Shown here one piece after another: positions 1-6,223 of a DNA stretch of 64,000 nucleotides. The notes beneath the pieces are model-generated. The model was not told the DNA's origin. It did no database searches and saw only the letters and a list, made by a program, of their open reading frames with translations. How positions within the stretch are numbered: the first letter of the stretch is position 1; every line of letters begins with the position of its first letter. This DNA is from Clostridium chrysemydis (lineage in GTDB: Bacteria; Bacillota; Clostridia; Clostridiales; Clostridiaceae): contig NZ_JADEKP010000001.1 in NCBI RefSeq assembly GCF_015234215.1, positions 248,001-312,000 of the forward strand, read 5' to 3'. Made by a program: the position numbers and the translations under genes.

Positions 1-23
1 AAAATTGAAAGAAGGAAAGATTA

Positions 24-503
24 ATGAAAGAAGTAATTGTTGATAGTGTATTTGGCAAAATAGAAAAAAATAAGTGGGATTATTCTAAAAAAGATAAGAT
101 TAAGATATTCAAAAAAGAAGTTTTAGTAAATCTTAAAGTTTATTGTGAGGATGTAGATGAAGGTATTAATGATGCTCAAAGAGAAAGCTATAAACAATTA
201 AAAGAAGAAGTTGATTTTTCAAAAATAGAAGAAGGAATCTATGAATATTATTTATCAGTATATGAAGAGTATCGATTAATGGATAGTGAAAATAAAGATG
301 AGATTGCACCTATTATAAATAGTGTAGATGAAGTTTCAAAGCTAGTTAATTTAACTAGTATTTTTATTTCAGAAGATGAAGATGTACCTTCAGTAAATTT
401 AATGTTTACTTGCACGTGGGATATAGAATCTGGTGTAGGAGTAAAATTAATTGATGGAGAAATAGAAGCAATAGCAGATCAAAGCACTGCAATTTACGGA
501 TAA
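24..503 (+). CDS. Hypothetical protein (DUF6985-like), probable prophage moron
   Basis: This is a 159-residue acidic soluble protein with no signal peptide or membrane segment. An AAGGAAAG ribosome site sits just before the ATG. The N-terminus (MKEVIVDSVFGKIE) and the C-terminal part (LMFTCTWDIESGVGVKLIDG) resemble the DUF6985 family as I remember it. That assignment is tentative and the function is unknown. It lies where the head genes begin, just before the scaffold gene, and is followed by its own intrinsic terminator. A short accessory gene with its own terminator inside a structural operon is the classic layout of a prophage moron. No catalytic motif is visible. Confidence 0.6.
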   Translation: MKEVIVDSVFGKIEKNKWDYSKKDKIKIFKKEVLVNLKVYCEDVDEGINDAQRESYKQLKEEVDFSKIEEGIYEYYLSVYEEYRLMDSENKDEIAPIINSVDEVSKLVNLTSIFISEDEDVPSVNLMFTCTWDIESGVGVKLIDGEIEAIADQSTAIYG

Positions 504-508
504 CTATT

Positions 509-540
509 AAAAAAGTCTTAGTAACCTAAGGCTTTTTTCT
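509..540 (+). terminator. Rho-independent terminator after the moron gene
   Basis: A stem of about 12 bp, including one G-T pair, closes a TAAC loop (left arm 509-521, right arm 526-538) and runs into a T tract. It lies directly after the stop at 503, upstream of the scaffold gene. Confidence 0.7.
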
Positions 541-649
541 TTTGCTCTTTTTAAAGTTTTGCAGAGCATAAAGAACAAAGGATTTTCTACAATACCTGGA
601 GAGCAGGAATAAAAATCTATTAGAAAAAAGAAATTTGGAGGTATTTAAT

Positions 650-1198
650 ATGGAATGGCTTAAAGAAATAATTAAAAAAAATGTCTTAGAAGAAGGCAAA
701 GTAGATACTGATATTTTAATTAAAAACATTAGTAGTGAATTACCAAAATATATGATCCCTAAAGACTCATTTAATGGTGTGAATGAACAATTGAAAAAGG
801 CAAATAGCACTATAGAGGATTTGAAAAAGGATAGTGAAAAAAATGTAGACCTACAAAATGAATTAAAAAAATATAAAGATAATCTAGAAGCCAAGGAAAA
901 AGAAATAGAAATAGCAAAAAAAGAAGACTTTTTAAGAAACGAATTTAGAAAAGCTGGTGCAAAAGAATCATATATTGATTTACTTATGAAGACATCTAAA
1001 TTAGATGGCATTGAAGAAGTAAAAGGCGAATTTGTTGGTGTAGATAAATTAGTTAACAATGTAAAGGAATCATATAATGATTTATTTTCAAATGAAAGTA
1101 TAGATAACAATAATTCTAGCACATATCAGTATGAGCCAGTAAATGGTGAAAGTGATATAGATGCAGAACTAAACAATATTGAATCTATAATATTATAA
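650..1198 (+). CDS. Phage capsid scaffolding protein (GP20 family)
   Basis: The 182-residue protein is a charged, mostly helical coiled coil over residues about 45-100, followed by a small C-terminal capsid-binding segment. This fits the phage minor structural GP20/scaffold family, which acts inside the procapsid and leaves before DNA packaging. The motif EFRKAGAKESYIDLLM is typical of the family. The start is placed at ATG 650 because GGAGG lies at 637-641. An upstream in-frame TTG at 635 would overlap that site. The gene is immediately upstream of the major capsid gene, the standard scaffold position. Confidence 0.85.
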   Translation: MEWLKEIIKKNVLEEGKVDTDILIKNISSELPKYMIPKDSFNGVNEQLKKANSTIEDLKKDSEKNVDLQNELKKYKDNLEAKEKEIEIAKKEDFLRNEFRKAGAKESYIDLLMKTSKLDGIEEVKGEFVGVDKLVNNVKESYNDLFSNESIDNNNSSTYQYEPVNGESDIDAELNNIESIIL

Positions 1199-1218
1199 AT
1201 TTTAGGAGGGAAAAATAG

Positions 1219-2166
1219 ATGGCAAACGTAATACAAACAGCTCAAAAAATACAAACTACGTTAGATAAAGCAGCACAACAACAACTACTAACAGGTTGGA
1301 TGGAACCAAATGCATCACAAATAATTTATAAAGGCGGAAAAGAAGTGAAAATTCCAAAAGTTACGTCAGATGGATTAGGTGATTATTCAAGAGCAGATGG
1401 TACAGGAACTAAAGGATATGTGGGAGGAAGTGTTAGTTTTTCATATGAAACAAAAACAATGTCACAAGACAGAGGTAGAAAATTTGAAGTGGATGCTATG
1501 GATGTTGATGAAACAAATTTCGGACTTTCAATAGCATCATTTATGGGTGAATTCCAAAAGATGCATGTTATACCAGAGATAGATGCATACAGAATTTCTA
1601 AACTTGCAGAAGTTGCAGTTAAAAGAGAAAAAGATACAAATTTAGTATATGGATATACACCAAGCGAAAAAGATATCGTAGAAAAAATTAAAGACGGTAT
1701 AAAAGTAATTAGAGAAAATGGATATAATGGAGATTTAGTAATTCATTTAACTTATGATGCAATGTTAAAACTTGAACTTGCAATGTTAAATAAATTATCA
1801 AGTGTTGATTTCTCAGTAGATGGAGTTAATACAAAAGTACCAGCTATAGATAGAGTTCCTCTTATAGAAACACCACAAAATAGAATGTATACAGAAGTAA
1901 AACTTTTAGATGGTGTAACTAAAGGACAAGAAGCTGGAGGATATGTAAAGGGTGATAATGCTATGGATATAAACTTTATAATTTGTCCAAGAACAACACC
2001 AATTGCTGTATCAAAACAAGATAATATGAAAATTTTTGAGCCAAAAGATAACCAAGATGCAGATGCTTGGAAAGCAGCATATAGAAGATACCACGATATT
2101 TGGGTAAAAGATAATGCTGAAAATTCTATATTCGTAAGTATAAAAGATCCAAAAGCAGGAGCTTAA
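1219..2166 (+). CDS. Phage major capsid protein
   Basis: The 315-residue protein follows the scaffold gene after a strong AGGAGGG site. Its N-terminus (ANVIQTAQKIQTTLDKAAQQ), the early segment with IIYKGGKEVKIPKV and GLGDYSRA, and the later block around VVIHLTYDAML-like and SVDGVNTKVPAIDRVPLI sequence are typical of major capsid proteins in clostridial myoviruses, which are expected to have the HK97 fold. It assembles the icosahedral shell. Length is normal for the group. Position between scaffold and head-tail connector genes supports the call independently of sequence similarity. Confidence 0.9.
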   Translation: MANVIQTAQKIQTTLDKAAQQQLLTGWMEPNASQIIYKGGKEVKIPKVTSDGLGDYSRADGTGTKGYVGGSVSFSYETKTMSQDRGRKFEVDAMDVDETNFGLSIASFMGEFQKMHVIPEIDAYRISKLAEVAVKREKDTNLVYGYTPSEKDIVEKIKDGIKVIRENGYNGDLVIHLTYDAMLKLELAMLNKLSSVDFSVDGVNTKVPAIDRVPLIETPQNRMYTEVKLLDGVTKGQEAGGYVKGDNAMDINFIICPRTTPIAVSKQDNMKIFEPKDNQDADAWKAAYRRYHDIWVKDNAENSIFVSIKDPKAGA

Positions 2167-2238
2167 ATATGATTCTTAAAAAGGGTTATAAAAGTCAGAT
2201 AAATATTCAAAAAGAAAGAAAAAAGTAAGGTGATAATT

Positions 2239-2565
2239 GTGGAACTTAAAGATATTGTAAAATTAGATCTTAAATGTTCTAAAATTGAAGCAGAAGAAGA
2301 ATTAATTGATTTAGGGATAAGTAAAGCAACTATGGATATATTAGCCTATTGTAATTTAGTAGAAATTCCAAAAGGATTAATAAATACTGTAGCAAATCTT
2401 GCAGTAGATATAATTAGTAAAAAAGTTAATTGTGATAATTCAAGTGACAATCTTAAGAGCATTCAAGAGGGAGACACTACATTAACTTTTAAAGATTCAA
2501 TAGAGAATAAAGATATAAAAGATTACTATAATATATTAAATAATTTTAGAAGGGCAGATTTTTAA
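2239..2565 (+). CDS. Phage head-tail connector protein (gp6-like)
   Basis: This is a helical 108-residue protein directly after the capsid gene, in the position of the gp6/YqbG-type connector that docks under the portal ring. The pattern of short helices and the ending DYYNILNNFRR match that family loosely. The start is taken as GTG 2239: an AAGG site lies at 2226-2229, just before the alternative GTG at 2230, leaving it no spacing. The stop overlaps the next start in TAATG, indicating translational coupling. The identification rests mainly on gene order. Confidence 0.65.
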   Translation: MELKDIVKLDLKCSKIEAEEELIDLGISKATMDILAYCNLVEIPKGLINTVANLAVDIISKKVNCDNSSDNLKSIQEGDTTLTFKDSIENKDIKDYYNILNNFRRADF

Positions 2566-2942
2566 TGTTTTCTAATAAGTTTAATAACTATTGCAAGAGA
2601 CTTTATACAGATAAATTTACTATTTTAAGATATATAGATATAGAAAATGAGGATGGAAGTTTAGAGGAAACTTTAGATAAGAATCCAATTTTAAAAGATA
2701 TTCCATGTAAAATATCAAAAGTTACATTAGATGAACATAAAGATAGTGATTCTGTAAATAAAGAATTAGTTAAGTTTAAAATATTCTGTTCTCCAAAGAT
2801 AGATGTGAAAAAAGGTGATACTATTATTGCAAACAGATATTTAGATGATTCAATAATTGACACAATAAAAGCTATTTCTAGTAGACCAATTAAATACAAT
2901 ATAAATCAAGAGTTTATCTTAATTGAAAAGGATGAAGCTTAG
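2565..2942 (+). CDS. Phage head-tail adaptor / head completion protein
   Basis: The 125-residue beta-rich protein begins in a one-base overlap with the preceding connector gene. Features such as TDKFTILRYIDIENEDGS near the N-terminus and KKGDTIIANRY in the second half resemble the head-tail joining protein family (gp16 of SPP1, YqbH). Such proteins form the ring that closes the head and binds the tail. Length is normal. Assignment is by family pattern and by position between connector and HK97 gp10-like genes. Confidence 0.65.
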   Translation: MFSNKFNNYCKRLYTDKFTILRYIDIENEDGSLEETLDKNPILKDIPCKISKVTLDEHKDSDSVNKELVKFKIFCSPKIDVKKGDTIIANRYLDDSIIDTIKAISSRPIKYNINQEFILIEKDEA

Positions 2943-3329
2943 ATGGGGTTTGACTTTAAAGGCCTTGAAAAGTTTTCTAAAGATTTTAAGAAAACAACAA
3001 ATGATTTTGATAAATTTCTAAGTAGATTTTTAACTGACATAGGAATTGAAGTTTTAGAAAAAACAAAAAAGAGAACACCTAAAGTAACTGGATCCCTTAG
3101 AGATGGATTTGAAGTTACAGACGTGGCTATAAAAGGTAATGAAGTGGTTATATATTTAAAAAATGATAAAGACTATGCAAGTTACATTGAACTTGGACAC
3201 AAGGAAATAGGTGGAGGATGGATTGAAGGGGCATATATGGCTACTATATCTATGGAAGAAGTAGAAAGAAATATTCCTAAAAAATTTCAAGCTGATTTTG
3301 CTAAATTTATGAAAAGATTAGGAGCATGA
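2943..3329 (+). CDS. HK97 gp10-like tail component
   Basis: The 128-residue protein carries the hallmark pattern of the HK97 gp10 family: an N-terminal helix, then KRTPKVTGSLRDGFE at about residues 43-57, and DYASYIELGHKEIGGGWIEG at about 78-97. The family takes part in tail completion at the head-tail interface. The gene starts immediately after the previous stop and its own TGA overlaps the upstream ATG of the next gene. Nothing is unusual in length or composition. Confidence 0.85.
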   Translation: MGFDFKGLEKFSKDFKKTTNDFDKFLSRFLTDIGIEVLEKTKKRTPKVTGSLRDGFEVTDVAIKGNEVVIYLKNDKDYASYIELGHKEIGGGWIEGAYMATISMEEVERNIPKKFQADFAKFMKRLGA

Positions 3330-3331
3330 TA

Positions 3332-3763
3332 ATGATAGAAATAGATTCATCGACTATAGTTAGCTCTATTACAAGAGCTTTAAAAAATAAATATCAAGAT
3401 GTGAATATTTATAAGGATAAGAAATTACAAGGTTTAGTTAAGCCTTGTTTTTTTGTATTCCAATTAAATATAGAACAAAGAAAAATAAGTAAAGAAATTT
3501 ATTCAAGAGACATTCTTATAAACGTTAGATATCACAGTGATTTAAAAAGGTATGAAATTGATAAAGTAGCATTTGATTTACTTGATTTATTTAGAGAAAT
3601 AAAAACAGAAGAAGGCTTAATTTTAAGACCTAAAAAGGAAATAAAATACGAAGTAAGCGATGATGTCCTTCAAATTTTTATACCATATAAGATAAATGTA
3701 ATAAGAAACGAAGAGAATGGCGTTACTATGAATAAATTAGAAAGCAAAGGAGTGGAAATATAA
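3332..3763 (+). CDS. Phage tail terminator protein
   Basis: The 143-residue protein sits between the gp10-like gene and the sheath gene, the usual place of the tail terminator that caps the tail tube and stops its polymerisation. The pattern KPCFFVFQLNIEQRK and SRDILINVRYHSD matches the DUF6838-type tail terminator group of Gram-positive myoviruses as I recall it. The start is placed at ATG 3332, about 8 nt after AGGAG. The ATG at 3326 overlaps the previous stop and is only 2 nt from that site. Confidence 0.72.
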   Translation: MIEIDSSTIVSSITRALKNKYQDVNIYKDKKLQGLVKPCFFVFQLNIEQRKISKEIYSRDILINVRYHSDLKRYEIDKVAFDLLDLFREIKTEEGLILRPKKEIKYEVSDDVLQIFIPYKINVIRNEENGVTMNKLESKGVEI

Positions 3764-3764
3764 G

Positions 3765-5084
3765 ATGGCTGGTGGAATTTATACATCACAAAACAAAGTT
3801 AGACCTGGAGCATATATAAATTTTAAAAGTGTTCCAAAACCAACAGGAAAAGTTGGAAGCAGAGGAGTAGTTACTTTACCTATTCAATTAGGTTGGGGAA
3901 GTAGCGAAGAAATAATTGAAATATTAAGTGAAGATATTTCTAATGGAGCATTAATTGATAAAATAGGATATTACGGTCATGAGGCTGAAATAGCACCAAT
4001 TAGAGAGGCACTAAAAAATAGTTATAAATTATTATTATTTAGATTAGATTCTAATGGTCAAAAGGCAACTGTAACATCTGATAATTTAAATATAGTAGCA
4101 AAATACGATGGTGTTATTGGAAATAGAATATCTGTAGTTGTTAAAGAAGCTAATTCAAAATTTGAAGTTATAACTTTAATTGATACTAAGGTAGTAGATA
4201 AGCAAGTTGTAGCAAAGGTTGAAGATTTACAGTCTAATAAATTCGTTGAGTTTTCAGGAACTGGTGCGCTTCAAGGAACAGCTGGAGTTAGTTTAGTTGG
4301 TGGAGCAAATGGAACTGTTGCACAAGATGCTTATTCTAAATACTTAGGATTAGTAGAATCAAAGAAATTTGATACTATGGGTGTTTTTACAAATGAAACA
4401 ACTATTAAAGAAAATGTTTTAAACTTTATAAAAGATTTAAGAGAAAACAAAGGAAAGAAAGTTCAAGTTGTTATTAATGAATTTAATGGAGCTAACTATG
4501 AAGGTGTTATCTCAGTAGACCAAGGATATAAAACAGTAGATACTGAAATAGATGTTAAAGGTTTTGTTGGATATATGGCAGGTCTTACAGCAGGTGCTGC
4601 TTTAAACAAATCTAACACTTATCACGTAATACCAAACGCAGTTTCTATTATAAATCCAAAAAATGATGAAGAAATAACAAAAGGTATTATAGATGGTAAA
4701 TTAATGTTAAGTTACAGCAATGATGAAAAAGTTGTAATCGAAACAGATATTAATACATTTACAGGTTTCTCAAAAGATAAATCAAAAGATTTTAGTAAAA
4801 ATAGAGTAATGAGAACATTAGATAATATAAATAATTCAGTAAAATCATTATTTGAAAATACTTACTTAGGAAAAGTTGATAATAGTGAAAGTGGAAGAAC
4901 TTCATTTAAATCGGACATTATTGTTTATTTAAAAGAACTAGTTAAACTTGGAGCTATAGAAGAATTTGAAAATGATGAAATAGTAATTCAAAAAGGTGAA
5001 GAAATTGATTCTGTCGTAGTTGCACTTGGTGTAAAACCAATTGATGCAATGGAAAAATTATATATGACAGTTTCAGTAGGTTAG
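3765..5084 (+). CDS. xkdK: Phage tail sheath protein
   Basis: The 439-residue protein is the contractile sheath subunit. The N-terminus (MAGGIYTSQNKVRPGAYINF), the following GSRGVVTLPIQLGWG, and the C-terminal block (NRVMRTLDNINNSVKSLFEN, then a segment ending in VGVKPIDAMEKLYMTVSVG-like sequence) are characteristic of XkdK-type sheaths. During infection it contracts around the tube to drive it through the envelope. It is followed after 10 bases by the tube gene, with a strong AGGAGG site between them. Length is normal for the clostridial branch. Its presence defines the phage as a myovirus. Confidence 0.95.
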   Translation: MAGGIYTSQNKVRPGAYINFKSVPKPTGKVGSRGVVTLPIQLGWGSSEEIIEILSEDISNGALIDKIGYYGHEAEIAPIREALKNSYKLLLFRLDSNGQKATVTSDNLNIVAKYDGVIGNRISVVVKEANSKFEVITLIDTKVVDKQVVAKVEDLQSNKFVEFSGTGALQGTAGVSLVGGANGTVAQDAYSKYLGLVESKKFDTMGVFTNETTIKENVLNFIKDLRENKGKKVQVVINEFNGANYEGVISVDQGYKTVDTEIDVKGFVGYMAGLTAGAALNKSNTYHVIPNAVSIINPKNDEEITKGIIDGKLMLSYSNDEKVVIETDINTFTGFSKDKSKDFSKNRVMRTLDNINNSVKSLFENTYLGKVDNSESGRTSFKSDIIVYLKELVKLGAIEEFENDEIVIQKGEEIDSVVVALGVKPIDAMEKLYMTVSVG

Positions 5085-5094
5085 GAGGTATATT

Positions 5095-5562
5095 ATGGCT
5101 TATTTAAAGGCGCAAGACACAATATGTGGTAAAGAAGGTTCAGCACAAGTTAATATTAATGGGGAAATTCATAAACTATTTAATATAAAATCACTTGAAG
5201 CTAAAATGGAAAAAGATAAATCAGAAATAAAAACTATAGGATCTAGAGCAACTCAAAATAAAACAACTGGATGGAAAGGTACAGGTTCAATGACTGTACA
5301 TTATATCAGTTCATTATTTAGAAAATTATCTATAGATTACATTAAAACAGGTAAAGATTTTTACTTTGATTTAATTGTAACTAATGATGATGCAAATAGT
5401 TCAGCAGGTAGACAAACTACTGCTTTATATAACTGCAACATAGATACAACAATTCTAGCAAAACTAGATATTGATGATGATGCTTTAGAAGAAGAATTAG
5501 AATTCACTTTTGATGATGCCGAATTATTAGAAGGATTTAAAGACTTAGATTATTTAAAATAA
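5095..5562 (+). CDS. xkdM: Phage tail tube protein
   Basis: The 155-residue protein follows the sheath gene and matches the XkdM tail tube family (DUF2001). Visible features include an early KAQDTICGKEGSAQVNINGE, the block KTIGSRATQNKTTGWKGTGS and an acidic C-terminus ending in EGFKDLDYLK. It polymerises into the inner tube through which DNA passes. A strong intrinsic terminator follows the stop. This fits the need for far more sheath and tube than tape measure or baseplate protein. Confidence 0.93.
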   Translation: MAYLKAQDTICGKEGSAQVNINGEIHKLFNIKSLEAKMEKDKSEIKTIGSRATQNKTTGWKGTGSMTVHYISSLFRKLSIDYIKTGKDFYFDLIVTNDDANSSAGRQTTALYNCNIDTTILAKLDIDDDALEEELEFTFDDAELLEGFKDLDYLK

Positions 5563-5579
5563 AATATTTAACTTTATGT

Positions 5580-5615
5580 ATGCTAACTACTTATTTTAGT
5601 AGTTAGCATTTTTAT
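5580..5615 (+). terminator. Intrinsic terminator between tube and chaperone genes
   Basis: An 11-bp perfect stem (5580-5590 with 5599-5609) and an 8-base loop precede a T-rich run. It lies inside the structural operon and probably lowers expression of the downstream tail genes relative to sheath and tube, by partial read-through. Confidence 0.8.
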
Positions 5616-5642
5616 AATATTTAAAAGAAAGAAGGAATATGA

Positions 5643-6050
5643 ATGTCAAAATTAACAGATTTTTTAATTAATAACCCAATAGATGAATTAACAGAAGAGG
5701 TAATGATATCAGATAGATTCAAAGATGGAGATAAAATACTTAAATTTAAAATAAAAGCTGTAAGTCCAAATGAATTTTCAGAACTTCAAAAAAACTGTAC
5801 TAAAGTTGGTAAAAAGGGGAAAGTAAACTTTGATAGCAAACTATTTAATGAAGAATTAATTGTAAATTATACAATTGAGCCTAACTTTAAAGATTCAGAT
5901 GCTATTAAAAAGGCAGGATGTATGACTCCAGCACAATTCTTAAATAAAGTTTTATTAGCGGGTGAAGTTCAAGGGTTAGTAGAAAAAATATCAGAACTAA
6001 GTGGTTTTGATAAGGATATGGATGATCTAAGAGAAGAAGCAAAAAACTAA
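5643..6050 (+). CDS. xkdN: Tail assembly chaperone, short form (XkdN-like)
   Basis: This 135-residue protein matches the XkdN family (PF08890) at the start (MSKLTDFLINNPIDELTEEV) and around SDAIKKAGCMTPAQFLNKV. It lies between tube and tape-measure genes, the site of the G/GT-type tail chaperone in long-tailed phages. It coats the tape measure during tail assembly and is absent from the finished virion in the known systems. The reading frame ends in GCA AAA AAC TAA, which contains a slippery heptamer just before the stop. A second open frame in the -1 register continues to 6223, so a longer fusion product is expected as well. Confidence 0.9.
   Translation: MSKLTDFLINNPIDELTEEVMISDRFKDGDKILKFKIKAVSPNEFSELQKNCTKVGKKGKVNFDSKLFNEELIVNYTIEPNFKDSDAIKKAGCMTPAQFLNKVLLAGEVQGLVEKISELSGFDKDMDDLREEAKN
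6041..6047 (+). promoter_or_regulatory. Programmed -1 frameshift site (A AAA AAC)
   Basis: In the xkdN frame the heptamer reads A AAA AAC, a canonical X XXY YYZ slippery sequence, and the TAA stop follows at once. The -1 frame has a stop at 6023-6025 and is then open to 6221, so the only overlap window is 6026-6050 and the heptamer lies inside it. Programmed -1 frameshifting at this exact point in the operon is well known for lambda G/GT and many Gram-positive phages. Confidence 0.85.
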
Positions 6051-6223
6051 TTAAAGAGGGGGATGGCGAGACTATGTATGCATATTATTGCTTACATAAG
6101 TTTCATTGGTCACCTAGCAAATTTGCAAATCTCTCTCTTAGTGAAAAAGCTCTAATAATTGAAATGATAGATGAAAGAATTAGAGAAGAGAAAAAAGAAG
6201 AACAAAGACTTAGGAGGAAATAA
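6047..6223 (+). CDS. Tail assembly chaperone, -1 frame extension (GT-type)
   Basis: After slippage at 6041-6047 the -1 frame adds 58 residues starting LIKEGDGETMYAYYCLHKF, to give a fusion of about 193 residues. The segment FHWSPSKFANLSLSEKALI and the charged tail (ERIREEKKEEQRLRRK) match the conserved T-part of G/GT chaperones, in which an aromatic/Pro motif is followed by an EKA motif and a basic helix. An ATG at 6074 could in principle start a separate 49-residue product, but no good ribosome site precedes it at normal spacing. The stop at 6221-6223 abuts the tape-measure ATG. Confidence 0.82.
   Translation, partial: LIKEGDGETMYAYYCLHKFHWSPSKFANLSLSEKALIIEMIDERIREEKKEEQRLRRK

Noticed and set aside
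526-1122. Long reverse-strand ORF opposite the scaffold gene
   Set aside because: It is an antisense shadow of an AT-rich coding gene; no ribosome site and a low-complexity Ser/Phe/Leu sequence.
2169-2228. A 19-codon ORF with AGGAG upstream between capsid and connector genes
   Set aside because: Too short and basic, with no recognisable family; the ribosome site is made of capsid codons. It could at most be a coupling leader.
6063-6154. ORF starting ATG GCG AGA within the chaperone extension
   Set aside because: It is in a different frame from the conserved HWSPSKF/EKALI motif and lacks any protein-like pattern.
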